From: PNNG01 sp964577055
GTDB taxonomy: Bacteria; Bacteroidota; Bacteroidia; UBA7662
Reading direction: 5' to 3'
NCBI GenBank assembly: GCA_964577055.1
Contig: CAZNWC010000002.1
Coordinates: 186,001-250,000, forward strand
Length of the DNA stretch: 64,000 nt
Under the pieces are notes generated by a model. The model ran no database searches and was not told where the DNA came from. It worked only from the letters and a program-made list of their open reading frames with translations. Both the position numbers and the translations under genes were made by a program. Shown here piece by piece: positions 42,379 through 51,264 of this stretch; position 1 is the first letter of the stretch, and the number at the start of each line of letters is the position of its first letter.

Positions 42379-42877
42379 TACTCCTTGGCCCTAATTCGAT
42401 GGCCTGTAATTGCCCAATCTTACCAGCTTCGATTTCGAAACGAACCAAGGTTTTTACACGGTGAAATCCATGATTTCCGGCTGCTCCCGGATTGATGTGA
42501 AGCAAATGGTATTGTTTATCGGGCATTACTTTTAAGATGTGTGAATGACCGCAAATGAATAAGCCAGGTTTTTCAGCCATGATTTGTTCGCGGATACGGC
42601 TTGGGTACTTTCCTGGATATCCGCCAATGTGGGTCATGAATACTTTGAGTCCGGCTATTGTGAAATGTAGGTTTTCAGGATAGGTACGTCGCAGGTCAGC
42701 GCCATCGATGTTGCCATATACTGCGCGCAACGGCTTAAATGCAGCCAACTTGTCGGTCAATGCAGAAGTGCCAATGTCACCCGCATGCCAGATCTCATCG
42801 CAGGCGGCAAAATGGTGGAACACACGTTCTTCTAACCACCCGTGCGTATCGCTCAGCAAGCCAATTTTTACTTTCAT
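42359..42877 (-). CDS. YfcE/MJ0936-type metallophosphoesterase
   Basis: A 172-aa small calcineurin-like phosphodiesterase. Metal motifs: LLSDTHG (residues 7-13), HAGDIG, GNIDG, MTHIGG and the final CGHSHI. The length and motif spacing match the YfcE/MJ0936 group, which hydrolyses phosphodiester model substrates; the in vivo substrate is unknown. Its ATG overlaps the stop of the M43 protease gene upstream (ATGA), so translation is coupled to a secreted-protein gene, which is an unexpected partner. Confidence 0.9.
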   Translation of the reverse strand: MKVKIGLLSDTHGWLEERVFHHFAACDEIWHAGDIGTSALTDKLAAFKPLRAVYGNIDGADLRRTYPENLHFTIAGLKVFMTHIGGYPGKYPSRIREQIMAEKPGLFICGHSHILKVMPDKQYHLLHINPGAAGNHGFHRVKTLVRFEIEAGKIGQLQAIELGPRSIMPEAR

Positions 42878-44484
42878 CTCCGTATTTTGACAACCTTAAA
42901 GTAGTCACTCACCGCAGTAGTCGTGGTAGTAATGAAATAAAAGTTATCAGGAAATACGCCCATATCGATTACAAGCGCTTCTTTGGCCCTCAAGTTTTGA
43001 AAATCCACCATACGACCTGCTAAATCGAAAACACGAACCGTCACAGGGGTTTCCACCGGATAATCAAGCTTCAAGGTGATGAAGTCGTCAAAGGGGTTGG
43101 GATATGCCAATGCTTCACTCATGGCCAGCAACTCAAACTCAACTACTCCTCCTCTCGCTGTATTTGCTGAGGCACGTATCACGTAAGTACCCGGAATGCG
43201 ACCTGCTGTGAATTTCAAGGAGGCGAACCCTCCTGCCTGCGTTCTAATTACAGTATCTAATTGAATATTTCCAGCAGAAGGTTGCGAAACCAATTGAAAA
43301 CGTACTTCCTCTTGGTTAAAGCCCGAGCCTAATTGATTTAAAATGCGGACAGTCAAGTCATTTTCATATGGCTTGTTCACCCGCTGGATTTGTCCGTCAC
43401 CAGCAAAGATGAACAGTGTATCGGCAAATAAACTATTGCTGCTGTCGGTACATCCAGTAGCTATAAGGTTCAAAGGAGTTACCAAACTTGACCGGAAATT
43501 GTAAAACTGCATGGCCGCACGCATACGTGTTTTTTGCCCTTGGGTAAAAATATTGAAGCAAAGGTCATCGCTATAGTCCATGTAATTTTCTACCATCCTG
43601 TCAAAACCGCATTGATTTGGTCGAGCCGGACTGGGAGGACAACCAAAATATTGGCCGCTGCACAAAGGTGTGTCGCCTACACCATCGTCTACTTCACAAC
43701 CGCCATCACCCCACGTATGGGCCAAATTTAAATAGTGGCCAATTTCATGGGTGGCTGTGCGCCCATAGGCAAAGGTATTGTCGAGATAAAAGATTTGATT
43801 TAACGGTTGTTTGTCACGACTTCCGAAAAAGTACGCGCCAATTACCAGCCCATCGATGCGTGCGCGATTGGGATCACCGTTCAATGTTTCGGGCAAATAT
43901 GCATACCCCAAAATACCGCTTTGGATGCTCTTTACAATCCAAATATTCAAATAACGATTTGTTGGCCAACGGCTCAAATCCTTCATATTGAGGTCTTGGG
44001 CCAATTGAAAATTGGTACTTCCGCTGTAAGCCACACGCACGATGCCATTGGATACATTCCCCGATGGATCGCGGGTAGCCAAACAAAATTCTATTTCCGT
44101 ATCAGCTCCAACGCTATTGTTGTTAAAGCCACGACTTCCCAGCTGCCTACGAAAATCTTCATTCAGCACGTCAATCTGACTGATGATTTGCTCATCTGTG
44201 ATATTCGACTGTACCCCGTAGCTTTCACCAGGTTCATGCATGACATGTACCACTACCGGTATTTTCAGAACGTTTTGGACTTGTTCGACTCCTGCATAGG
44301 ACTCCAAAAAGGCATTAAACCTGCTTTGTTCAATTGCAACAGCTTCGGATCTTCCTTGCGCTGCAAGTATGGCCTTGATAGCGGTTTGTCCGCAAAGACG
44401 CTGCTCAATTTGCTGCGACCAGGCAAGGGTGCTTACAATGAGAAAAAAAATAGTCGCCGTAAATCGAGAAAAAGGCATCGCCAT
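42874..44484 (-). CDS. Secreted M43 (pappalysin-like) metalloprotease with Type IX sorting domain
   Basis: A 536-aa exported protease. A signal peptide ends near TLAWSQ. The prodomain-like N-terminal part leads to IPVVVHVMHEPGE. The zinc motif HExxHxxxxxH is HEIGHYLNLAH (about residues 243-253), followed by TWGDGG and the Met-turn region VENYMDYSDD, which are M43B marks. Cysteines in CEVDDGVGDTP, CSGQYFGC and CGF probably form disulfides. A C-terminal T9SS domain follows (YPNPFDDFITLKL, DLAGRMVDF, YFKVVKIRR). It probably digests extracellular protein. It leads the phosphoesterase gene. Confidence 0.92.
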   Translation of the reverse strand: MAMPFSRFTATIFFLIVSTLAWSQQIEQRLCGQTAIKAILAAQGRSEAVAIEQSRFNAFLESYAGVEQVQNVLKIPVVVHVMHEPGESYGVQSNITDEQIISQIDVLNEDFRRQLGSRGFNNNSVGADTEIEFCLATRDPSGNVSNGIVRVAYSGSTNFQLAQDLNMKDLSRWPTNRYLNIWIVKSIQSGILGYAYLPETLNGDPNRARIDGLVIGAYFFGSRDKQPLNQIFYLDNTFAYGRTATHEIGHYLNLAHTWGDGGCEVDDGVGDTPLCSGQYFGCPPSPARPNQCGFDRMVENYMDYSDDLCFNIFTQGQKTRMRAAMQFYNFRSSLVTPLNLIATGCTDSSNSLFADTLFIFAGDGQIQRVNKPYENDLTVRILNQLGSGFNQEEVRFQLVSQPSAGNIQLDTVIRTQAGGFASLKFTAGRIPGTYVIRASANTARGGVVEFELLAMSEALAYPNPFDDFITLKLDYPVETPVTVRVFDLAGRMVDFQNLRAKEALVIDMGVFPDNFYFITTTTTAVSDYFKVVKIRR

Positions 44485-44521
44485 ACCAGAACGAAAATAA
44501 CAGAAAAGCTTATTTAAGCCA

Positions 44522-44545
44522 TAAAAAAAAACCGGCTTTCGCCGG
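44522..44545 (-). terminator. Terminator of the aminotransferase gene
   Basis: On the minus strand: CCGGC GAAA GCCGG followed by nine T, 6 nt after the aminotransferase stop. A five-base-pair stem closed by a GAAA tetraloop. Confidence 0.85.
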
Positions 44546-44550
44546 CTTTA

Positions 44551-45750
44551 TCAATGTGTTCTTCCAGGGTATTCTTGCAAGGCTATCGCCAAACACTCCA
44601 TGGCATGTTTCAAATCTTTCTTGTTGAGCACATAGGCAATTCGTACTTGGTTCTTGCCGAGCTTGGGCGTTGCATAGAAGCCGGTTGCTGGTGCCATCAT
44701 GACCGTTTGCCCTTGGTGACTAAATGACTCAAGCATCCATTGACAGAATGTATCGCTATCATCAATAGGCAGTTGCACGACGCAATAAAATGCACCACCT
44801 GGATTTGGACAAATCACACCCGGAATCGCTTGGAGCGCCTCTACCACCAGGTCACGGCGGCTGATGTACTCTGCACGTACTTCATCAAAATAGTGCTGAG
44901 GAGCATCAAGCGCTGCCATGGCTCCTACTTGCTCGAGCGTAGGTGGACTCAAACGTGCCTGAGCGAATTTCATGGCAGCGGCAACCACTTCCTTGTTCTT
45001 GGTAACCAAAGCGCCGATACGAGCGCCACAAGCACTGTATATTTTAGAAACACTTTCAACTACTATGGCATGCTGCTCTAAGTTGGGCAAGCTCAAAATA
45101 GAACGATGCGTATTATCGCCATATGTAAACATACGATACACTTCGTCGGCAAAGAGGTACAAATCATGTTTCAGTACCAAATCGCGCAACTGCATCAATT
45201 CATCATCAGTATAAAGCGTACCTGTTGGATTATTGGGGTTACAAATCACAATGGCCTTGGTGCGCTCATTGATCAGTTTTTCAAATGCACTTACCGATGG
45301 TAATGCAAAACCTTCTTCAATATGGGTGGTTATGGGAACGACTTTGACGCCAGCCATTTGTGCAAACCCATTGTAGTTGGCATAAAAAGGCTCAGGAATG
45401 ATGACCTCGTCGCCAGGGTTCAAACAACTCATCATGCCAAAAACAATGGCTTCAGAACCACCCGTTGTAATGATGATGTCGTTGTGATCTATGGCAATGC
45501 CTCTTTCCTGAAAACGAGAGGCGTATTTGCGCCTGTATGACTCAAGTCCTGCTGAGTGCGAATATTCTAACACTTTGCCATCATACTGTTGGATGGCTTC
45601 AATAAATCCCGGAGCCGTGTCAATATCCGGCTGACCGATGTTCAAATGGTAAATCTTAACTCCACGGGCAACAGCACCTTCTGCATAGGGTACCAATTTG
45701 CGAATGGGCGATGGAGGCATGGCAATACCTCGCTGTGAAATGGTTGGCAT
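44551..45750 (-). CDS. Class I/II PLP aminotransferase (AspC/aromatic-type)
   Basis: A 399-aa fold-type I aminotransferase. Recognised segments: LNIGQPDIDTAP (N-terminal), TTGGSEAIVFGM (PLP phosphate region), NPNNPTGTLY, ADEVYRMFTYG and VESVSKIYSACGARIGAL, in which the lysine of SK is the PLP Schiff base and the later R binds the phosphate. It belongs to the subgroup Iγ-like AspC family of bacteria (about 390-400 aa). Substrates could be aspartate, tyrosine or other amino acids. The ATG at 45750 yields MPTISQRGIAMPPSPIRKL. A -7 element lies in the loop of the terminator just upstream. Confidence 0.9.
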   Translation of the reverse strand: MPTISQRGIAMPPSPIRKLVPYAEGAVARGVKIYHLNIGQPDIDTAPGFIEAIQQYDGKVLEYSHSAGLESYRRKYASRFQERGIAIDHNDIIITTGGSEAIVFGMMSCLNPGDEVIIPEPFYANYNGFAQMAGVKVVPITTHIEEGFALPSVSAFEKLINERTKAIVICNPNNPTGTLYTDDELMQLRDLVLKHDLYLFADEVYRMFTYGDNTHRSILSLPNLEQHAIVVESVSKIYSACGARIGALVTKNKEVVAAAMKFAQARLSPPTLEQVGAMAALDAPQHYFDEVRAEYISRRDLVVEALQAIPGVICPNPGGAFYCVVQLPIDDSDTFCQWMLESFSHQGQTVMMAPATGFYATPKLGKNQVRIAYVLNKKDLKHAMECLAIALQEYPGRTH

Positions 45751-45761
45751 AGGATAAAAAT

Positions 45762-45790
45762 AAAAAACCCGTGCAAAGATACACGGGTTT
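45762..45790 (-). terminator. Terminator of the DUF1573 gene
   Basis: Minus-strand stem AAACCCGTG/CACGGGTTT, 9 bp, with an 8-nt loop (TATCTTTG) and a T run, 21 nt after the DUF1573 stop. Confidence 0.9.
45774..45781 (-). promoter_or_regulatory. Possible sigma-A -7 element of the aminotransferase gene, in a terminator loop
   Basis: The loop of the DUF1573 terminator reads TATCTTTG on the minus strand, a full match to TAnnTTTG, and is 23 nt before the aminotransferase ATG. No -33 TTG at the right distance. Confidence 0.4.
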
Positions 45791-45811
45791 GGCATTGGCG
45801 CAGCTTACAGC

Positions 45812-46276
45812 TTATGGCTTGCTTACAGGACTTGCGCTTGGTTTGTTTTCAGGGAGGCCTATAGGAGCAGTTTCTACAATTCCTTTGATGGTTAACACCT
45901 TGGTAGGCGTACCGGCATTGCTGGTAATGGTAATTTGCTTATTAAAAGGACCTGGACGGCCTTGTGAGTTGTAAACAGCTTTGATTGAACCTTTTTTACC
46001 AGGCATCACTGGCTCACGTGTCCAGCTTGGGGTTGTACAGCCACAAGACGCAGCCACATTAGAAATGATGATGGGTTCTTTTCCGGTATTGGTGAATACG
46101 AATTCATAAGTTGCCATCACTCCTTCTGACACGGTACCGAAATCATGAAGCTCTTTTTCGAATTTAAATTGGCCCTTGTTTTTGTCTACAGCTGGAGCTG
46201 CAGCTGGCGTTTGCGTTTGTGCCATCGAAACCGATGCAAGGCCCACAAAGAACAGAAGTGCAAGTACTTTTTTCAT
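45812..46276 (-). CDS. DUF1573 exported protein
   Basis: A 154-aa protein with a signal peptide (MKKVLALLFFVGLASVSMAQ). The DUF1573 core is visible: FEKELHDFGTVSEGV, FVFTNTGKEPIII, the cysteine pair in ASCGCTTPSW, and VYNSQGRPGPFNKQITITSN. This immunoglobulin-like domain is frequent in Bacteroidota exported proteins, function unknown. The C-terminal tail is proline/serine-rich with no T9SS sorting domain, so it probably stays in the periplasm. Confidence 0.9.
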   Translation of the reverse strand: MKKVLALLFFVGLASVSMAQTQTPAAAPAVDKNKGQFKFEKELHDFGTVSEGVMATYEFVFTNTGKEPIIISNVAASCGCTTPSWTREPVMPGKKGSIKAVYNSQGRPGPFNKQITITSNAGTPTKVLTIKGIVETAPIGLPENKPSASPVSKP

Positions 46277-46402
46277 ATTTGTTTTACTTAGGTGACTTTT
46301 AGAAAATCAAAAATAGCAAATATTGGTTCGACTTACCTTAAAATACGATGAAAATATAGAGGAGGCCCGAACCTCCTTCTAACGCTTAAGTCCCCTTTTC
46401 TG

Positions 46403-46410
46403 TATCTTTG
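46403..46410 (+). promoter_or_regulatory. Sigma-A -7 element of the 2-oxoacid dehydrogenase E1 gene
   Basis: TATCTTTG, 23 nt before the ATG at 46434; perfect TAnnTTTG. No TTG at -33. Confidence 0.6.
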
Positions 46411-46433
46411 CGATGATTTAAATAAAGCGTATC

Positions 46434-48860
46434 ATGCCTAAAGCTTCAGCCAATATGTTGTCCGAAAATCAATCCCTTAGTTTCGAAGATTTTAAAAAGG
46501 AAGTGATTGCCGATTATAAATTGGCTTTTGAAAGCAGGCAAGCCAGTTTGTTGGGACGGAAAGAAGTCCTAACGGGAAAAGCCAAGTTTGGCATTTTCGG
46601 CGACGGCAAAGAAGTAGCGCAGTTGGCGATGGCCAAGGCCTTTCAGGCAGGTGATATTCGTTCGGGTTACTACCGCGACCAAACCTTTATGTTTGCAACG
46701 GGCATGAGCGACATCCGCAAATTTTTTGCGCAGTTGTATGCCCACGTTTCATTAGATGCAGAACCCGCATCCGCAGGGCGTTTAATGAATGGTCACTTTG
46801 CCTCTCGTTTTCTGGATGAAATGGGGCAATGGAAAGATCTCACATCAGAGCCACATAGTACATCTGACATTTCCCCTACTGCCGGACAAATGGGGCGTGC
46901 CTTGGGCATTGCCTATGCCAGCAAACTTTACCGCGACAATCCCGATTTGCATAGCCTCACACAATTCAGCAAACAAGGTAATGAAGTGAGCTTTGTTACC
47001 ATTGGCAACGCTTCTACCTCCGAAGGTCATTTCTGGGAAACAGTAAATGCCGCAGGTGTACTTCAGGTTCCATTGGCCATCAACATTTGGGACGACCAAT
47101 ACGGCATTTCAGTTCCTGCGAAATACCAAACCACAAAAGAAAATCTTTCTGACATCCTCAGCGGCTTTGCAACCAATGAAAATGGCGCTGGCTACCGTAT
47201 CTACACGGTGAAAGGTTGGGATTATCCGGCATTGTGCGAAACTTACCTCACTGCCATAGCCGAGATACGTGCCACACACATGCCCGCCATCATACATGTT
47301 ACCGAAATCACGCAGCCTCAGGGGCACTCTACATCTGGTTCACATGAGCGCTACAAGAGTATCGAACGATTGCAATGGGAGCAGGAGCATGACTGTTTGG
47401 TAAAAATGCGTGCTTGGATAGTTGGTCAAGGCATTGCCGATGAAGCCACCTTGGATGATTTAGAACAAGATGCTATACTGTTTGTAAAACAAGAGCAAAG
47501 GGCGGCATATGATGCGTTCAGGGCAGAAATAGAAACTGAAAAGTCCCAAGCCCTTTCCCTGATGGACGCATTGATTGCTACTTCAGCACACGGAGAAAAG
47601 CTTGGCAAACTGCGCAACGAACTGGCGAGCACCAAAGATGCAATTCGCAAGGACATCATGAGCTGTCTGCGAAAATCATTGCGCATCTGCCGCTTTGAAG
47701 CATCGGCAGAACGCACCGCTGTGGCTGCATACAAATCTGAACTTGATTTATTGAACCAAGAGCGGTACAGCAGCTACTTACACAGTGAATCGAATGGAGC
47801 TGCACTTCAAGTGCCAGAAATACCAGCACAATTCAGCGAAAACAGCCAATCGCTGAACGGGTACGAAATTCTCAACAAAGCTTTTGACCACATTTTAGCC
47901 AATGAAGTGCGTTTTTTCGCGATTGGTGAAGATGTTGGAAAAATTGGCGATGTAAACCAGGGATTTGCTGGCTTACAAGAAAAGCATGGCGAAATACGCG
48001 TTACTGATACCGGCATACGCGAAATGACCATCGTAGGTCAAGGTTTTGGTGCAGCCATGCGGGGTTTACGCCCTTTGGTCGAAATCCAATACCTCGACTA
48101 CCTCTTGTATGCCTTGCAAATCATGAGCGATGACATTGCTACCCTGCAATACAGAACCAAAGGCGGCCAAAAAGCCCCGCTGATCATCCGTACGAGAGGG
48201 CATCGCCTCGAGGGTATTTGGCACTCTGGCTCCCCAATTGGGATGATTTTGAACAGCATCCGTGGCATGCATTTCTTGGTACCGAGAAACATGGTCCAAG
48301 CTGTTGGCTTTTACAATACCCTACTCAAGTCAGACGAACCCGCGCTGGTCATCGAATGTTTGAATGGTTATCGATTAAAAGAGCGCATGCCCGATAACCT
48401 CCACACATTTACCGTACCGCTTGGCAAACCAGAGGTATTACGCGAAGGAGATGACATCACTTTGATCACCTATGGTTCGTGCTGCCGCATTGTACTTGAT
48501 GCTGCCGAACAATTGGCTGAAGTTGGCATCTCAGCAGAAGTAGTTGATGTACAGTCACTGTTGCCTTTCGACGTAAATCACGACTTGCTGAAGTCGGTAA
48601 AAAAGACCAACCGTTTCCTCATTGTAGATGAAGACGTACCCGGAGGAGCATCTGCCTTCATTTACCAGCATTTGATGGAAGAACAGGGTGCCTACTTCTG
48701 GCTCGACAGTCCAGGCCGAACCCTCACGGCCAAAGCCCATCGCCCTGCTTATGGCACCGATGGCGACTATTTCAGCAAGCCAAGTATTGAAGATGTAGTA
48801 GAGCAGGTTTACGATATGATGTCAGAAGTGGCGCCTGGCGCTTATCCTAAGTACCTGTGA
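46434..48860 (+). CDS. Fused alpha/beta 2-oxoacid dehydrogenase E1 (branched-chain type)
   Basis: An 808-aa thiamine diphosphate enzyme. The alpha half (about residues 15-330) carries FGDGKEVAQ, YYRDQTFMF and the ThDP/Mg segment SFVTIGNASTSEGHFWE through NIWDDQYGISVP. A helical linker (about 330-460) leads to the beta half, with FFAIGEDVGKIGDVNQG, RVTDTGIRE, VEIQYLDYLLYA and IVDEDVPGGASAF. Branched-chain 2-oxoacid (2-oxoisovalerate) dehydrogenase E1 is likely, since Bacteroidota carry this fused form. The E2 and E3 partners are not nearby. The LOG gene starts in its stop codon (GTGA). Confidence 0.88.
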   Translation: MPKASANMLSENQSLSFEDFKKEVIADYKLAFESRQASLLGRKEVLTGKAKFGIFGDGKEVAQLAMAKAFQAGDIRSGYYRDQTFMFATGMSDIRKFFAQLYAHVSLDAEPASAGRLMNGHFASRFLDEMGQWKDLTSEPHSTSDISPTAGQMGRALGIAYASKLYRDNPDLHSLTQFSKQGNEVSFVTIGNASTSEGHFWETVNAAGVLQVPLAINIWDDQYGISVPAKYQTTKENLSDILSGFATNENGAGYRIYTVKGWDYPALCETYLTAIAEIRATHMPAIIHVTEITQPQGHSTSGSHERYKSIERLQWEQEHDCLVKMRAWIVGQGIADEATLDDLEQDAILFVKQEQRAAYDAFRAEIETEKSQALSLMDALIATSAHGEKLGKLRNELASTKDAIRKDIMSCLRKSLRICRFEASAERTAVAAYKSELDLLNQERYSSYLHSESNGAALQVPEIPAQFSENSQSLNGYEILNKAFDHILANEVRFFAIGEDVGKIGDVNQGFAGLQEKHGEIRVTDTGIREMTIVGQGFGAAMRGLRPLVEIQYLDYLLYALQIMSDDIATLQYRTKGGQKAPLIIRTRGHRLEGIWHSGSPIGMILNSIRGMHFLVPRNMVQAVGFYNTLLKSDEPALVIECLNGYRLKERMPDNLHTFTVPLGKPEVLREGDDITLITYGSCCRIVLDAAEQLAEVGISAEVVDVQSLLPFDVNHDLLKSVKKTNRFLIVDEDVPGGASAFIYQHLMEEQGAYFWLDSPGRTLTAKAHRPAYGTDGDYFSKPSIEDVVEQVYDMMSEVAPGAYPKYL

Positions 48861-49447
48861 GCCTACCCATACATCAAGTTTGCGTGTACTGTGCCTCCTC
48901 GGCACGCACGCCACAGAAATACCTGGAGGCAACCGATGTACTCGCCAAAGCCTTGGTTGACGCTAAAATCAACGTGGTTTTTGGTGGTGGTTCCACCGGC
49001 TTGATGGGCCGACTGGCAGATACCGTTTTGGCCTTGGGTGGGAGCATCACCGGCATCATGCCGCAATTCATGAAGGAGGTGGAATGGGCGCACACCCAGG
49101 TGGACCAAATGCATCTGGTGGCCGATATGCACGAAAGAAAGAAAAAGTTTCTCGAAGGAACCGATGCGCTAATCGCATTGCCTGGTGGCACGGGAACCCT
49201 CGAAGAATTGGTGGAAGCAATTACCCTCAAGAAGTTGGGCTTTTACCCGCATCCTATCATTATCCTAAACCTCGAAGGTTTTTACGACCCTTTGTTGGTG
49301 TTGTTTGCACGCATGACCGAAGAAAAATTCATGACAACCGCACACCAAAACCTGTACACCGTGGTTGAGCAGGCTGCCGAAATTTTACCTGCCATTTACC
49401 GTACCCCTTTGTGGGAGGAGCCTATCGGCCAAGCGCGCGTTAAATAA
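48857..49447 (+). CDS. LOG-family nucleoside monophosphate phosphoribohydrolase
   Basis: A 196-aa Rossmann-like protein of the LOG (TIGR00730) family. Plant LOG and bacterial homologues split cytokinin or nucleotide monophosphates into base and ribose 5-phosphate. The family signature is complete: GGGSTGLMG, MHERKKKFLEG and LPGGTGTLEEL (phosphate and catalytic glutamate). The GTG start at 48857 overlaps the stop of the E1 gene; the first residues of the family (VCVYCASS) follow directly. The functional link with E1 is not obvious. Confidence 0.92.
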   Translation: MSLPIHQVCVYCASSARTPQKYLEATDVLAKALVDAKINVVFGGGSTGLMGRLADTVLALGGSITGIMPQFMKEVEWAHTQVDQMHLVADMHERKKKFLEGTDALIALPGGTGTLEELVEAITLKKLGFYPHPIIILNLEGFYDPLLVLFARMTEEKFMTTAHQNLYTVVEQAAEILPAIYRTPLWEEPIGQARVK

Positions 49448-49471
49448 GGCTTTGCCTGTCGGAAACGGGCT

Positions 49472-51259
49472 TTACATCCTTTCAGGAGCCTCAATACCTA
49501 CCAAATCAAGGGTTTTGCGCAAATAATCCGCCGTTTGGGCGGCGAGCGACAAGCGGAAATCGCGCACCACGAGATCCGTTTCATTGAGCATACTGCAGTC
49601 GTGGTAAAATTTATTGAAGGCGGTTGCCATTTCGTAGGCATAAGCACAAACCACAGCAGGACTCAATTTGATGCGTGCTTCTTCTACCATCGCTGGATAT
49701 TGTCCTAACAATTTCACCAATTCCTTCTCAGCCGGATGTAAAAGCGTATCTATGTTGGGCAATTTTGTTGACCAGCTGATTCCTTGAGCTGTTGCTTTCC
49801 GCAGCACAGATTTGATTCGGGCGTGACTGTATTGGATGAAAGGACCAGTATTTCCTTGTAAATCAATCGACTCAGCCGGATTAAACAGCATGCGTTTTTG
49901 TGGATCTACTTTGAGAATGAAATATTTCAATGCACCCAAACCTATTTGACGATATAAATTTTCGGCTTCGGCCTCGGTCAATCCATCGATTTTGCCCAGC
50001 TCCATGGTTTTTTCCCGAGCTGCCGAAATCACTTCTTCAATCAGGTCATCGGCATCAACTACCGTCCCTTCGCGTGATTTCATTTTGCCACTTGGTAAAT
50101 CCACCATGCCGTAAGACAGGTGGTAACAGCGTTGTGCCCAATCGTAGCCCAATTTGTTGAGGATGGCAAATAAAGCCTTGAAGTGATAGTCTTGTTCATT
50201 TCCTACCACGTAAATCATATTGTCCATCTGCCACTCTTCGTAGCGCTCAATGGCGGTACCTATGTCTTGCGTCATGTACACCGAAGTGCCATCGCTCCGC
50301 AAGACTACTTTTTGGTCGAGCTTGTGTGCCTCTAAATCGGCCCAAACAGATCCATCGTCCTTTTGGTAAAACACCCCTCTTTGCAGTCCATCCACCACCT
50401 TGTCTTTGCCCAGCAAATAGGTTTTTGATTCGTAATAGTTCTTGTCGAAAGAAACGCCCAAAGCAGCATAGGTCGATGCAAATCCATCGTAAACCCATTG
50501 GTTCATTTGTTCCCAAAGTGCTATTACCGACGGCTCGCCTGCTTCCCACTGGCGCAGCATTTCTTGCGCCTCGAGCAAAATAGGCGCTTGTGCTTTGGCT
50601 TCTTCTTCGCTCTTGCCACCCTCAACGAGGCGCTTCATTTCGTCCCTGTATGTTTGGTCGAAGGCAACATAGTACTTGCCAACCAAATGATCCCCTTTCA
50701 AACCACTGCTTTCAGGTGTTTCACCATTTGAAAAACGCTTCCATGCCACCATCGACTTGCAAATGTGGATGCCCCGGTCATTTACGATTTGTACTTTCAC
50801 CACTTCGTCGCCCGCCGCAGCAACAATTTTGCTCACCGCATGGCCCAGCAAGTTGTTGCGGATGTGTCCCAAATGCAAGGGCTTGTTCGTATTGGGCGAA
50901 GAATATTCTACTACAGTCCTTTTACCCGTGGATTGCTGAGCCCCTTCATTGTTTACGAAATGGGCAAGCCAATAAGCATCGCTCAGGCTAATATTCAAAA
51001 ACCCCTGCACCAAATTGGTGGCTGTTACCAGTGGCGCGTTGTTGAATTGCAGCTTTCCCAACTCGGCACCAAAGGCCTCACCAATAGCACCTGGACTCAT
51101 CCCCAAGAGCTTGGTAAAACCAAAAATCACCAACGTTATATCGCCTTCAAAATCCTTTCGCGTATGCTGAAAAACAAACTGGTAAGCAGATTCGGAAACT
51201 TGGTATTTTTCGTAAATAAATTTATTCAAACACTCAGAAATGAGTTTTTCGTGCAACAT
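49472..51259 (-). CDS. argS: Arginyl-tRNA synthetase
   Basis: A 595-aa class I aminoacyl-tRNA synthetase charging tRNA-Arg. The N-terminal Add1 domain is followed by the HIGH-like motif HLGHIRNN near residues 128-135, then VQIVNDRGIHICKSM; the usual KMSK motif appears in the relaxed form KMKSREGT (LPSGKMKSREG), as in many ArgS. A C-terminal anticodon-binding helical domain ends with APERM. The length is normal (570-600 aa). It lies 5 nt downstream of the arginase-type gene on the same strand. Confidence 0.97.
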   Translation of the reverse strand: MLHEKLISECLNKFIYEKYQVSESAYQFVFQHTRKDFEGDITLVIFGFTKLLGMSPGAIGEAFGAELGKLQFNNAPLVTATNLVQGFLNISLSDAYWLAHFVNNEGAQQSTGKRTVVEYSSPNTNKPLHLGHIRNNLLGHAVSKIVAAAGDEVVKVQIVNDRGIHICKSMVAWKRFSNGETPESSGLKGDHLVGKYYVAFDQTYRDEMKRLVEGGKSEEEAKAQAPILLEAQEMLRQWEAGEPSVIALWEQMNQWVYDGFASTYAALGVSFDKNYYESKTYLLGKDKVVDGLQRGVFYQKDDGSVWADLEAHKLDQKVVLRSDGTSVYMTQDIGTAIERYEEWQMDNMIYVVGNEQDYHFKALFAILNKLGYDWAQRCYHLSYGMVDLPSGKMKSREGTVVDADDLIEEVISAAREKTMELGKIDGLTEAEAENLYRQIGLGALKYFILKVDPQKRMLFNPAESIDLQGNTGPFIQYSHARIKSVLRKATAQGISWSTKLPNIDTLLHPAEKELVKLLGQYPAMVEEARIKLSPAVVCAYAYEMATAFNKFYHDCSMLNETDLVVRDFRLSLAAQTADYLRKTLDLVGIEAPERM

Positions 51260-51264
51260 CTTGC

